From CAVWGP01 sp963754645 (GTDB taxonomy: Bacteria > Pseudomonadota > Alphaproteobacteria > Bin65): a stretch of DNA of 64,000 nucleotides. The DNA is taken from the NCBI GenBank assembly GCA_963754645.1, contig CAVWGP010000001.1, positions 620,001 to 684,000 on the forward strand. Direction: 5' to 3'. A program made the translations under genes and the position numbers. Numbering within the stretch: position 1 is the first letter of the stretch; each line of letters opens with the position of its first letter. Of this stretch, positions 8,639-17,699 are shown in pieces. A model generated the notes under the pieces. It made no database searches. It saw nothing but the letters and a program-made list of their open reading frames with translations, and was not told where the DNA came from.

Positions 8639-9700
8639 TCATCCCAGCTGAAACTTCTTCCACGCCGCTTCATGCTTCGTCGAGTACTGCGCGGCCTGTT
8701 CCTCGTTGATGATCAGCATGTCCTTGATATTGTCGGGATGCATGACGAGATTGCGGGCCTGGGACGAATCGGCCTTCGCCGCCGCGCTGGAAAGAACGGG
8801 GCCGTAAGTTCCCACTGGTAAGAGGCGCAATTGCGCTGCTTCGCTGATGCAATAGTTGATCAACCGCATCGCTTTTTCCTTGTTGGGCGTTCCCTTGGGC
8901 ACGACGTAGGCATTGCCCCAGGCAATGCCGTCCTTGTAGGTCATGTCCACGGCAGGACTTTCTTTCTTTGCGTCGAGGATTCGCCCGCTCCAGGCCGACG
9001 ACATTGCCAGCTCGCCGCTCGACAACAATTGCGGCGGCTGGGCGCCGGCGCTCCACCACACTTTCACATGTGGCTTGAGCTCCAGGCACTTGGCGATCGC
9101 TTGATTGACCTTCTCATCGGTCGCCGGATAAATCTCCGACGTCTTCAAGCCAGCGGCGAGTAGCGCGGCCTCGTAGTTGTAGTACAGCAAGTTGTAAAGT
9201 CCGCGGGCGCCCGGAAAATCCTTCACGTTCCAGAAATCCTTCCAAGACTTGGGCGCGCGTTCCGCGGAGAACGCCTTGGTGCTCCACGCGATCACGGTTG
9301 CGCCGATGCTGGTGAAGATTCCGTGCGGCGTCACCCAGCCTTTGTCCAGCTTCGATGCGTCGACGATCTTGTAGTCGATCTCCTCCAGCAGGCCCTGGTC
9401 GCGGCCCTGGAAAATGAAGCGGCCTCCGACGTCGACCAAGTCCCATTCCACCGCCTTTGCTTCCACCATCGCCTTCAGCTTCGCGTAGGACGTTGGCGAC
9501 GTATTGGCGATCTCGAAACCCAGCGTCTTGGACGCCGGGTCCATGAACGCTGCCTTTTCGGTTGCGGACAAAGCTCCGCCCCAGGATACGAATGTAAATG
9601 GCCGGCCCTGTGCGCCCGCCGGGCGAACGCCTAGCGCCGTGGCCCCGGTTACGGCCGCCGCGGCGCCCGCCGTATTCATCAGTCGACGACGTGTCAGCAT
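8639..9700 (-). CDS. Spermidine/putrescine-type ABC substrate-binding protein (PotD-like)
   Basis: Extracellular solute-binding protein, 353 residues. A Tat-style leader begins MLTRRRLMNTAG and ends near AGA at about residue 30. Mature family features include FTFVSWGGALS near the start, WDLVDVGG, and the C-terminal GNAYVVPKGTPNKEKAMRLI that is typical of polyamine binders. An upstream in-frame extension to 9871 is antisense-like and rejected; the ATG at 9700 follows GAGGAGG. The gene is last in a PotB-PotC-PotA-PotD-type set and is followed by a strong hairpin. Ligand could be a polyamine, opine or other cationic amine; it cannot be fixed from sequence. Confidence 0.9.
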   Translation of the reverse strand: MLTRRRLMNTAGAAAAVTGATALGVRPAGAQGRPFTFVSWGGALSATEKAAFMDPASKTLGFEIANTSPTSYAKLKAMVEAKAVEWDLVDVGGRFIFQGRDQGLLEEIDYKIVDASKLDKGWVTPHGIFTSIGATVIAWSTKAFSAERAPKSWKDFWNVKDFPGARGLYNLLYYNYEAALLAAGLKTSEIYPATDEKVNQAIAKCLELKPHVKVWWSAGAQPPQLLSSGELAMSSAWSGRILDAKKESPAVDMTYKDGIAWGNAYVVPKGTPNKEKAMRLINYCISEAAQLRLLPVGTYGPVLSSAAAKADSSQARNLVMHPDNIKDMLIINEEQAAQYSTKHEAAWKKFQLG

Positions 9701-9701
9701 C

Positions 9702-10805
9702 TCAGTCCTCCTCGGTTGTGGTGATTGATTCGTCCGTGTCGCCGTCCGGCAGAATGCGGACGTCGCCCGGATTCCAAACGATCCCGACCGAATCGCCGTC
9801 GGGCACTCCATCGCTGGCGAAGCGACGGCAAAGCACGATCTGGCCGTTCGCAAGCGACAAACGCAGCGCAAGCAGTTCGCCGAGAAATACCGTCTCGACG
9901 ATTTTAGCTCTTATGCCGCTTTCAGGAACCAGCCGCACCGACTCCGGCCGAAGCAGCGCGGCGGCGCGCGACCCGACCGCTATCCCTTCGGCGGCGTCCC
10001 CAATAATTTCGCCGGCCAATCCAGCCACGTTAAGACTTGCCTGCACGCCGTTGACGGAGGTCACCGTGCCTCGCAGAAGATTGGATTCGCCCAGAAATCC
10101 GGCCACGAAGGCGCTCTGCGGCCGGCGGTAAAGTTTTTCGGCGTTGTCGATCTGCTCGACCCTGCCGTTGCGCAATATGGCGATGCGGTCGGACATGACC
10201 AGCGCCTCTTCCTGGTCGTGTGTCACATAGATTGTCGTACGCCCGTGCCGACGGTGCAACCGGCGGATTTCCAACTGCACATGCTGGCGCAACTGGCGGT
10301 CGAGCGCGCCAAGCGGCTCGTCCATCAGCAGCACGTCGGGTTCGATGACCAGCGCGCGCGCCAGCCCCACGCGCTGCTGTTGCCCGCCCGAAAGCTGGCG
10401 GGTTGCGCGTTTTCCAAAGCCGGATAGGCGAACCATTTCCAGCGCGGCGTCGACGCGTCGCGCGATGTCGGCTGCCGCCACGCCGCGCGCGCGCAATCCG
10501 TAGGCGACGTTGTCGAACACGTTCATATGCGGGAACAGCGCATAGTTCTGAAACACCATGCCGATATTGCGCCGTCGCGGCGGCAAATCGGTCACGTCGC
10601 GCGCTCCAATCAATACCCTCCCGGCGCTGGGCGAAAGATACCCGGCTGCGATATTGAGCAGCGTCGTTTTCCCTGAACCGCTGGGGCCGAGCAAGGTCAG
10701 GAATTCGCCGGTGCCGATTTCGAGGTCGATCGGCAGCAACGCCCGCAGCGGGCCGAACGAACGCGACACGCCGCGGAACGAGATTGCCAGGCCGCGGTTG
10801 TTCAT
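9702..10805 (-). CDS. Spermidine/putrescine-type ABC transporter ATPase (PotA-like)
   Basis: Cytoplasmic ATPase of the importer, 367 residues. Walker A GPSGSGKTT at residues 40-48, Q-loop MVFQNYALFPHM, signature LSGGQQQR at 138-145 and Walker B LLMDEP at 159-164 are intact. A C-terminal TOBE-type regulatory domain (ESNLLRGTV ... LRPESVRLV) follows. The start ATG at 10805 overlaps the stop of the next permease by ATGA. The longer open frame up to 11453 is the antisense-like shadow of that permease and is not used. The stop lies 1 bp before the binding-protein start. Confidence 0.93.
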   Translation of the reverse strand: MNNRGLAISFRGVSRSFGPLRALLPIDLEIGTGEFLTLLGPSGSGKTTLLNIAAGYLSPSAGRVLIGARDVTDLPPRRRNIGMVFQNYALFPHMNVFDNVAYGLRARGVAAADIARRVDAALEMVRLSGFGKRATRQLSGGQQQRVGLARALVIEPDVLLMDEPLGALDRQLRQHVQLEIRRLHRRHGRTTIYVTHDQEEALVMSDRIAILRNGRVEQIDNAEKLYRRPQSAFVAGFLGESNLLRGTVTSVNGVQASLNVAGLAGEIIGDAAEGIAVGSRAAALLRPESVRLVPESGIRAKIVETVFLGELLALRLSLANGQIVLCRRFASDGVPDGDSVGIVWNPGDVRILPDGDTDESITTTEED

Positions 10806-11593
10806 CGACCGGACCTGCGGCTGGCCAGGCGGAACATCGCGAACAGCACGACGGTCAGCAGGATGAGCAGCGTGGACGCCACGGACAGAACCGGCGTGAA
10901 TTCCAGCCGCACAGTCTCCCACATTTTCACCGGCAGGGTTTTGGCGCTGATGCCCGCCAGAAAAATCGACATCACCACTTCGTCGAACGACGTAATCAGC
11001 GAGAACACCGCGCCGCCAAACAGCCCAGGCAGGATCGTGGGGAGGGTCACGGTTAGGAACACCCGCGCCGGCGACGCGCCCAGTCCCTCGGCGGCGCGCA
11101 GCCAGTTCGGATCCAGGCTGCGCAGGCTGACGCCCACGTTCAACACCACGAAGGGCAAACACATCAGGACATGCGCAACGGCAAGCCCCAGCAACGTGCC
11201 TGTCAGCCCCCAGTAGCGACCGATGTAGTAGAGCGCCACGGCCGTGACGACAACGGGAACAATGATCGGCGCCAACACGAGACCGGTCAGAATCGCGCGC
11301 AGACGCCCGCCGATTCGCGCCAAGCCCAGCGCCGCTGAGGTGCCGATCACAACCGACAGGACAGTGGCGATAAGCGCCACCTCGAAACTGGTCCGCAGCG
11401 AGGTCAGCCATTCCATGTCGGCGAAAAACCGCTGATACCAGCGCAGCGACCATGCTTCGGGCGGAATGCGGATGAACGTGCCGTGGTTGAACGAGGCCGG
11501 CACCACAGCCAGGATCGGCAGCATGAGGAACGCCAGCACTGCCGAGCCGAAGCCGTGCGCCGCCCAGCGCGCTCTGGAGCCGTGTGCGCTCAT
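10802..11593 (-). CDS. ABC transporter permease (PotC-like)
   Basis: Inner-membrane subunit, 263 residues, with six predicted helices beginning FGSAVLAFLMLPILAVVPAS. The EAA loop reads RAAEGLGASPARVFLTVTLP in the second half, as expected for docking to the PotA-like ATPase. Start ATG at 11593; the upstream permease stops 1 bp before. Together with the preceding permease it makes the PotB/PotC-type heterodimer. Confidence 0.92.
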   Translation of the reverse strand: MSAHGSRARWAAHGFGSAVLAFLMLPILAVVPASFNHGTFIRIPPEAWSLRWYQRFFADMEWLTSLRTSFEVALIATVLSVVIGTSAALGLARIGGRLRAILTGLVLAPIIVPVVVTAVALYYIGRYWGLTGTLLGLAVAHVLMCLPFVVLNVGVSLRSLDPNWLRAAEGLGASPARVFLTVTLPTILPGLFGGAVFSLITSFDEVVMSIFLAGISAKTLPVKMWETVRLEFTPVLSVASTLLILLTVVLFAMFRLASRRSGR

Positions 11594-11594
11594 T

Positions 11595-12443
11595 TCAGCG
11601 CACCTCCAAAGCCGAGCCGAGTGACGCGAAGCGCGATGCCAGCGCGAGCAGCGCCGCGATAGCGCCGAGCAGCATGAACGAGGCGGCGGCCGCCAGCGAC
11701 CAAACCAGCCGCTCGTTGACCAGCAACTCGATCAGCATCGCCACGGTCAAGTTGGAAATGCCGCCGAGTAGCGCAGGCGTAATGAAGAAGCCGAGCGACA
11801 GGAGGAACACGAAGACCGCGCCTGCGCCCACGCCCGGCATGGACAGCGGCAGATAGACGCGGCGAAAAGTCATCCAGGGCGATGCCGCAAGGCCATCGCT
11901 GGCCAGCATCAGCCGCCCATCGATTCGCAGCATGTTGGCGTAGATCGGCAAAATCGCATAAGGGAGCAGCACATGGACCATGCCGATCAGCACGCCCGTG
12001 TCGTTGAACAGGAACTGCACCGGCCCATCCACGATGCCCGCGCCGACCAGCGCGCGGTTTACCGGTCCGTTTTTCTCAAGCAGCAGAATCCACGCGAAGG
12101 TGCGGATCAGCACGCTGATCCATAAGGGGAACAGCACGCAATATATGGCGAGCGTCAGCGCCCATCCCTTAAGCAACGTCAGCAAATAGGCGGTGGGATA
12201 GGCCAAGAACACGGAGATCGCCGTGACGACGACGGCAACCACGAGTGTGTTCCAAAACACTTTCAGGTAGACGACGCTGCCGATGATCTCGCCATAGGCC
12301 CAAAGCGGGCCTTCCTTCGCCGCGATGCTGAGCTCGAAAAGAAGCAGCATCGGCACGACGAAGAAAAACGCCAGAAACAGCAACGCCGGCAGCAACAGCG
12401 CCGAGGTAACCAAGTGCCGCCGCTGGGTTGCTGTCAGTGTCAT
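11595..12443 (-). CDS. ABC transporter permease (PotB-like)
   Basis: First permease of the polyamine-type importer, 282 residues. The N-terminus has the long first helix (LLLPALLFLAFFFVVPMLLL) and a large first periplasmic loop typical of PotB. LWISVLIRTFAWILLL and the EAA-like segment SDGLAASPWMTFRRVYLPLS near residue 190 are family marks. ATG at 12443; the enoyl-CoA hydratase gene ends 10 bp upstream, so the importer is in the same transcript as the upstream catabolic enzymes. Confidence 0.92.
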   Translation of the reverse strand: MTLTATQRRHLVTSALLLPALLFLAFFFVVPMLLLFELSIAAKEGPLWAYGEIIGSVVYLKVFWNTLVVAVVVTAISVFLAYPTAYLLTLLKGWALTLAIYCVLFPLWISVLIRTFAWILLLEKNGPVNRALVGAGIVDGPVQFLFNDTGVLIGMVHVLLPYAILPIYANMLRIDGRLMLASDGLAASPWMTFRRVYLPLSMPGVGAGAVFVFLLSLGFFITPALLGGISNLTVAMLIELLVNERLVWSLAAAASFMLLGAIAALLALASRFASLGSALEVR

Positions 12444-12453
12444 CGCCCGCGCC

Positions 12454-13281
12454 TCAGTCCGCGCGCTTGAAACGGGCGTCGCGCCATTCGATCGCGGCTT
12501 TCAGTCCCTGTTCCTTGCGAATGCGATTGAACTCGACGCGCTCCGGCCCACCGCTGGCCTCGATCAGCGCATCGATGTCCAGCGCCGCCAGCAACGCCTG
12601 GCGCATGTTCATCATCTCGTAGGTGCGGTTGATGGCGCGTTTGGTCAACGCGACCGATAACGGCGCCGCAGCCGCCATGTCGCGCGCGATATCAAGCGCC
12701 TTGTCGAGCTCCTGCCCCGCTGGGACGACGTGGTTGACGATGCCGAGCTGCAGGGCGCGCGCCGCATCCACTTTGTCGTTGCCCGTCAGCAGCAGCTCTT
12801 TCGCCGCTTTCGGTCCGACGAACCACGGCAACAACAGGGCCACGATACCCGAGCCGAAGCGTACCTCGGGCTCGCCGAAGCGCGCGCCTTCGGCGGCCAC
12901 CGTTACGTCGCAGCTCAGTGCCATTTCGAACGCGCCGGCCAGGCAGAACCCGTGTACCGCCGCGATGGTGGGTTTCGGGCAGTCCCAGAACTGCATCAAG
13001 AACTTGAAGTCGTAGTCCAGGACTTCGCGCCACTGCCCAAGCCCGGTGATGTTGCGCGCGGCCGATTCCTTTAGGTCGAAACCCGCCGAGAATGCCCGAC
13101 CCGCACCGTGCAGCACGATGGCGCGCACATCGGCAGCCGCGACGAAGTCCTGCATCGCCGCCGTCGTCTGCTCCATCAAATTTACATTCAGCGCGTTCAG
13201 CACCTCCGGCCGGTCGAGCGTGATAATGCCGACGGATCCATCCCTGCGCGTCTTGATGCATATATTCGGGTTGGCGTTCAT
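12454..13281 (-). CDS. Enoyl-CoA hydratase/isomerase family protein
   Basis: Crotonase-fold enzyme, 275 residues. The oxyanion-hole segment AGRAFSAGFDLKE is at about residues 59-71, and the second half of the site is GFCLAGAFEMALSCDV and GARFGEPEVRFGSG. Both positions that hold the two catalytic glutamates of hydratases are Glu here, favouring true hydratase chemistry over a decarboxylase or dehalogenase variant. The ATG at 13281 overlaps the stop of the upstream oxidase by 4 bp. The gene may act with the downstream acyl-CoA dehydrogenase and synthetase on one acyl-CoA route (inference). Confidence 0.9.
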   Translation of the reverse strand: MNANPNICIKTRRDGSVGIITLDRPEVLNALNVNLMEQTTAAMQDFVAAADVRAIVLHGAGRAFSAGFDLKESAARNITGLGQWREVLDYDFKFLMQFWDCPKPTIAAVHGFCLAGAFEMALSCDVTVAAEGARFGEPEVRFGSGIVALLLPWFVGPKAAKELLLTGNDKVDAARALQLGIVNHVVPAGQELDKALDIARDMAAAAPLSVALTKRAINRTYEMMNMRQALLAALDIDALIEASGGPERVEFNRIRKEQGLKAAIEWRDARFKRAD

Positions 13282-14567
13282 CCGATCATGTCTCGCAAAC
13301 GATAATATTGCGTGATTGCCGTCAATGCAGGGCGTCGAAACTCGAAAAAGGGGATCTGGCGCATGGGCGTGACGGGCAACGGAACATCCGCCGCGGCTGC
13401 GCCACGCGCCAGATCGGCGAGCACCTTGCCCATGCCAGTTGCCAAGGCGACACCCCGGCCGTTGCAGCCTAGGGCCGCGAACACACCCGGCGCCAGCACG
13501 TGCAGGCGCGGCAGGACGTCGGTGGTCATGGCGATCTTGCCGCCCCAGCGATAGTCCCAGCGTGGCTTTTTCAGGATTGGGAAGAACCGGCTGGCGGCGC
13601 GCTCGATATACCGGAATAGCAGTGGCGGATTGGTTTCGCCGAACGATCCGCGCCCACCGATGATAAACCGCCCCTCGGGGTCCAGCCTGTAATAGAAGAT
13701 GATGCGTTGCGTGTCCGACGCCACCTCTCCGCGCGGCAGGATCGAAGCGCGCAGGGACTCATGGAGCGGCGCCGTTGCGCTTTGGATGCTGTGGGCGGGA
13801 ATGACGCTGCGGCGCAAACCTGGCCACAGATCGCCGGTATAAGCGTTGGTGGCGATTAGCACCGTGTCGGCTGTCACGCCGCCACGATCGGTCGCCACGC
13901 GCCAGCCGGGCGAAGCCCGTTCCACCGCCAATGCCGGCGATTGTACATATATATGCGCGCCCGATCGCATCGCCGCAGCGGCCAGGCCGCGCGCGTAGCT
14001 CAGGGGATGCAGGCTGCCCGCGCGACGGTCGATCCAGGCGCCGTGATATCGGTCGGTGCCAAGGATTTCGGCGGTGGCGGTTCGGTCCAGAAAATCAGCG
14101 TCCACACCGCGGTTGCGCCACTGCGCGGCGCGGCGTTCGACGGCCCGCGCCATCACCGGGGAATGCGCAAGCTGCAGCCAACCCGCGCGGCGCGGCGCAC
14201 AGTCGATCCGATGCTTCTCGATCAACGAAAATACCAGATCGCCCAGCTTTCCTCCCCATGACGCCATGCGCTCGCCGGTTTCGCCGAGCTTCGCCGCCAA
14301 CTCGTCCGGATCGTATTTGAAGCCGGGAATGACTTGGCCGTTGTTTCGCCCGGATGCGCCTTCGCCGATCTCGCCCGCTTCCAATAGCGCAGCATCGACA
14401 CCGCTTTCCGCCAGATGCAGCGCGGCCGACAGCCCGGCATAGCCGCCGCCGACAATCGCAATGCTCGCCCGTCGTTCGCCGTGCAGGGCTGTGACGGGTG
14501 GCGAAGGTATTGCCGTCGGCGCCCACACCGTATCGGCGCCAGGTGCGTGGGCGGACTCGGGCCTCAT
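13278..14567 (-). CDS. DAO-family FAD-dependent oxidoreductase
   Basis: Glycine/D-amino-acid-oxidase-fold flavoprotein (DadA/PuuB-like), 429 residues. The dinucleotide motif SIAIVGGGYAGLSAALHLAE starts near residue 36 after a short N-terminal extension; GRNNGQVIPGF is the family FAD-binding loop. The C-terminus has WGGKIAMTTDVLPRLH and GCNGRGVALATGMGKVLADL. Relatives oxidise secondary amines such as N-methyl amino acids or gamma-glutamylputrescine. The ATG at 14567 overlaps the upstream stop by 4 bp. The polyamine-type importer next door supports an amine substrate. Confidence 0.9.
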   Translation of the reverse strand: MRPESAHAPGADTVWAPTAIPSPPVTALHGERRASIAIVGGGYAGLSAALHLAESGVDAALLEAGEIGEGASGRNNGQVIPGFKYDPDELAAKLGETGERMASWGGKLGDLVFSLIEKHRIDCAPRRAGWLQLAHSPVMARAVERRAAQWRNRGVDADFLDRTATAEILGTDRYHGAWIDRRAGSLHPLSYARGLAAAAMRSGAHIYVQSPALAVERASPGWRVATDRGGVTADTVLIATNAYTGDLWPGLRRSVIPAHSIQSATAPLHESLRASILPRGEVASDTQRIIFYYRLDPEGRFIIGGRGSFGETNPPLLFRYIERAASRFFPILKKPRWDYRWGGKIAMTTDVLPRLHVLAPGVFAALGCNGRGVALATGMGKVLADLARGAAAADVPLPVTPMRQIPFFEFRRPALTAITQYYRLRDMIG

Positions 14568-16147
14568 CGCCGCAGATCCTTCAGGATTTCGCGCGCGGCG
14601 TTGTAGCCTGGCACGCCCATAACGCCACCGCCAGGATGGGCGGAAGAACCGCATTGATAGAGCCCCGGCACCGGGCTGCGATAATTCGCGTAGCCTGGTA
14701 CCGGCCGCATGAAGAAGAGTTGATCCAGAGTTAACTCGCCGTGGAAGATATGGCCGTGCGGCAGGCCGATCAGGGATTCGAGGTCCGGCGGCGTCAGCAC
14801 TTGCTTATGGATGATCGAGCTTTTGAAGTTGGGGGCATACTCGCTCATGGTCTCGACGACCGAGTCGAACAACTTATCGCGTTCGGTCTCCCAGCTGCCC
14901 TCGCGCAGATAATAGGGGGCGTGGCCGCCGAACAAATTGACGATGTGCTTGCCCCGGGGAGCGAGTTCCGGATCGACGATGGTGGGAACGACCGGCGTGA
15001 TGAAGGGGCGCTTCGACGGTCGGCCATATTTCGCTTCGTCATAGGCTTGCTCAAGATAGTCGACGCTCGGTCCGATATGCACGTAGGTCGGGTAGTCGAT
15101 GCCGATCTTCGCCCTGTCGAACGCGGTGTAGCGCGGCGGCTCCTCCATCGCCAGGTTGATCTTGAATGCCGAGCTGACGGTTCGGTACGACTTGACTTCC
15201 GCGATAAACTCCGGCGGCAGATGCGCGGCATCGACCATGCCGAGGAATGTCGCCTTGGCGTTGGCGTTCGATGCGACCAGTTTCGCCTCAATGACCTCGC
15301 CCGATTTCAGGCGCACACCCGCGGCACGGCCGTCGCGCACCACGATGCGGTCGATCTCCGCGCCGGTGCGCGTCACGACGCCCTTCTCGCGCGCCGACTT
15401 GGCGATGGCCTCGCTGATCGCGCCCATTCCGCCGCGAATGAATCCCCAGCCGCCGGCGCCTTCGTGCTCGCCCATGACGTGGTGCAGGAGCACATAGGCC
15501 GTGCCGGGGGATTTCGGCCCGAGGAATGTGCCGATCGAACTGTAGTAAGCGAGCGCCGCCTTGATCTCGGGCGACTCGAACCAGCGGTCCAGATAGTCGC
15601 TGGCGCTCTGTGTCATCAGATCGACGAAACGAAACAGCTTGCCGCCAATCTTGCGGAACCGCCAAAACAATCCGGCCAATTCCTTTAGATCTTTCCACTT
15701 GCGCGACGCGGGGTTGGGCGGCGTTTCCCACAGCAACGCTCGAACGACCTTCGCCGCGTCTTGCAGATGGGCGTCGAACAGCGGAAAAGCCTCCGCATCG
15801 CGCTTCGAGTACTTCGCGATTTCGGCGCAAGTCTTCTTGATGTCGTCCCAAAAAACCAGATAACGACCGTCGGGAAACGGGATGAACAGATTGTTCGCCG
15901 GCAGGACTTCGAAGCCGTGCTTGGCAAGCTCCAGATCGCGAATGATCCGGGGCTGCAACAGGCTCATCACATAAGAACAGACCGAAACGCGATAGCCCGG
16001 CCATACTTCTTCGGTCACCGCGGCGCCGCCGAGGACGTGGCGCCGTTCCAGAACGCAGACCTTCAAGCCCGCACGCGCGAGATAAGCCGAACAAACCAGT
16101 CCGTTGTGACCGCCGCCGACGACGATCGCGTCAAAGGTCTCGCCCAT
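14564..16147 (-). CDS. Phytoene-desaturase-like FAD-dependent oxidoreductase (PYROXD2/CrtO-like)
   Basis: Flavin amine-oxidase/phytoene-desaturase superfamily protein, 527 residues. It opens with DAIVVGGGHNGLVCSAYLAR and VLERRHVLGGAAVTEE (FAD binding), and ends with the second FAD segment GLYQCGSSAHPGGGVMGVPG and AAREILKDL. The middle KSPGTAYVLLHHVMGEHEG and GWGFIRGGMGAISEAIA match the PYROXD2-like branch rather than true carotenoid desaturases. No carotenoid genes are nearby, so a role in amine or alkene oxidation with the linked oxidase is more likely (inference). It is the first gene of a leftward operon; ATG at 16147. Confidence 0.87.
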   Translation of the reverse strand: MGETFDAIVVGGGHNGLVCSAYLARAGLKVCVLERRHVLGGAAVTEEVWPGYRVSVCSYVMSLLQPRIIRDLELAKHGFEVLPANNLFIPFPDGRYLVFWDDIKKTCAEIAKYSKRDAEAFPLFDAHLQDAAKVVRALLWETPPNPASRKWKDLKELAGLFWRFRKIGGKLFRFVDLMTQSASDYLDRWFESPEIKAALAYYSSIGTFLGPKSPGTAYVLLHHVMGEHEGAGGWGFIRGGMGAISEAIAKSAREKGVVTRTGAEIDRIVVRDGRAAGVRLKSGEVIEAKLVASNANAKATFLGMVDAAHLPPEFIAEVKSYRTVSSAFKINLAMEEPPRYTAFDRAKIGIDYPTYVHIGPSVDYLEQAYDEAKYGRPSKRPFITPVVPTIVDPELAPRGKHIVNLFGGHAPYYLREGSWETERDKLFDSVVETMSEYAPNFKSSIIHKQVLTPPDLESLIGLPHGHIFHGELTLDQLFFMRPVPGYANYRSPVPGLYQCGSSAHPGGGVMGVPGYNAAREILKDLRR

Positions 16148-16189
16148 GTTTCGTGCCCCCGTGCCGGTGGCGCCGCCACGCTTCGGCGT

Positions 16190-16217
16190 TTGACTATCGT
16201 ACGCGCCAATCTAAAGT
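16190..16217 (+). promoter_or_regulatory. Candidate sigma-70-type promoter for the GcvT-family gene
   Basis: TTGACT at 16190-16195 is followed after 16 bp by TAAAGT at 16212-16217. It points rightward toward the gene starting at 16405, which would leave a leader of about 180 nt. I see no glycine-riboswitch core in that leader. The divergent leftward operon must start from the same 16148-16404 gap; its promoter is not clear. Confidence 0.4.
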
Positions 16218-16404
16218 GAAAAAAGCCCAATCGATCATCAGGCATGTGAAAGCCGCTCGTCAGTCGGTCACCGGCGCTAGCACGCAGACCACAACCGTAT
16301 CCGCCGGCCCGGGCATGCTATCGTGATGCGGCTCGGCGTTCTTGAAAGCGAAGCGATCGCCCCGCTTCGATAAGAAAGACCTCTTGCCTAACAAGGAGGG
16401 ATCA

Positions 16405-17532
16405 ATGGCGCGCAGGCGCACCCCTTACTATCACAAGTTCATGGCGCTCGGCGCCGAGATGGTCGACCGCATCGGCTTCGACTCCGCATTCAAGTTCACC
16501 TCGGTCGAAGCCGAGCACCTTGCCACACGCAGCCAAGCGGGAATGTACGACGTGTACTATCAGGTGCTGGTCGACATCAAAGGGCGCGACGCTGAAAAAC
16601 TTTTGCAATTGACCCTAGTCAACGACGTGGCGAAGCTTCAGGCCGGCAAGGTGATCTATTCCTCGGTCTGCAATGATAAAGGCGGCATGGTGGACGACCT
16701 CACCTGCCTGCGGCTCGACCGCGATCATTTTTGGCTTTGCCCAACGCCGTCGCGCGTCGATATCGTTACCGCCTGGATGGCGGAACAAGCCAAGGGCATG
16801 AACGCCTGCGTAACCAACCTGGGCGCCGGCCGCGCGTTCATTTCGATCCAGGGCCCGCGCGCCCGCGATATTCTCGCGCGCCTGACCGACTCCGATCTGT
16901 CCACCGCCAGGCTTCCCTACTATTCCTGGGCGCGCGGCAGGGTTGCCGACGTGCCCGATACCGTGATCAGCCGGACCGGCTATTCCGGAGAGCTGGGCTA
17001 CGAACTGTTTTATCCCGGCGAATACGCCGAGCATATGTGGGACGCCGTGCTCGCCGCCGGCACGGGCGACGGGTTGGCACCGTGCGGGCTCGGCGCCTTG
17101 CGCAGCGTGCGTATCGAAAAGAAATATCCGCTCTATGGGCTCGACCTCGATGAATCGACTTCGCCGTTGGAAGCCGGGCTGGGCTGGACAGTCAAGTTCG
17201 AGAAGCCCGACTTCATCGGCCGCAACGCCCTGATGCGGCAACGAGACCGCGGCGTGAGTCGCACCTTGATCATGGTGGAAATGTCCGATCTGGATTTCGT
17301 ACCGGCACCGGGTGACGGGATCCTGATGGACGGCCACGCCATCGGAAAAGTGACGTCCGCCGATCGCGGCTATTACCTGCGCAAAAGCTTGGCGCTGGGG
17401 TATGTGAACCCTGCGATAGCCGAAGCCGGACAAACCGTCACGATCAGGAAAAGTGCGGATGGCGCCGTCAAACAGGGAATCGTCAGAACTTCCGCTCCTT
17501 ACGATCCGGAGCGCAAACGTGCCCGTGCCTAG
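16405..17532 (+). CDS. GcvT-family aminomethyltransferase
   Basis: Folate-dependent methyl/aminomethyl transfer protein of the GcvT/DmdA family, 375 residues. Family marks are LATRSQAGMYDV near residue 40, SVCNDKGGMVDDLTCLRL, ISRTGYSGELGYELF, GLGALRSVRIEKKYPLYGLD (the GcvT dinucleotide-like loop with the conserved Arg), and LEAGLGWTVKFEKPDFIGR. The ATG at 16405 is chosen because AAGGAGGG ends 4 bases upstream; a TTG 21 codons earlier lacks such a site. It is divergent from the amine-oxidase/importer operon, so it may take the one-carbon unit released by oxidative demethylation (inference). The 167 bp after its stop show no clear terminator. Confidence 0.9.
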   Translation: MARRRTPYYHKFMALGAEMVDRIGFDSAFKFTSVEAEHLATRSQAGMYDVYYQVLVDIKGRDAEKLLQLTLVNDVAKLQAGKVIYSSVCNDKGGMVDDLTCLRLDRDHFWLCPTPSRVDIVTAWMAEQAKGMNACVTNLGAGRAFISIQGPRARDILARLTDSDLSTARLPYYSWARGRVADVPDTVISRTGYSGELGYELFYPGEYAEHMWDAVLAAGTGDGLAPCGLGALRSVRIEKKYPLYGLDLDESTSPLEAGLGWTVKFEKPDFIGRNALMRQRDRGVSRTLIMVEMSDLDFVPAPGDGILMDGHAIGKVTSADRGYYLRKSLALGYVNPAIAEAGQTVTIRKSADGAVKQGIVRTSAPYDPERKRARA

Positions 17533-17699
17533 TGAGTTTACGTCACGAACACCGTCACGCCGCGAAGCCGCGCGCGATCTTGCAGCTCCAGTCGAAATGA
17601 TCGTTTTCGCCTGACGCGAAGCTCAGCGGCGCCTGGGCGGCGGCGACCGACTGCCCGCATCCCTTGCTCGGCCGACGCGCATAGCGACACAGTGCGGCA

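Noticed and set aside
10806..11453. N-terminal extension of the PotA-like ATPase
   Set aside because: The stretch is an antiphase reading of the PotC-like permease; ATG 10805 begins the family-like sequence and overlaps the permease stop by 4 bp.
16213..16404. Possible glycine riboswitch before the GcvT gene
   Set aside because: The conserved glycine-riboswitch core segments were not found and no tandem aptamer pattern is visible.
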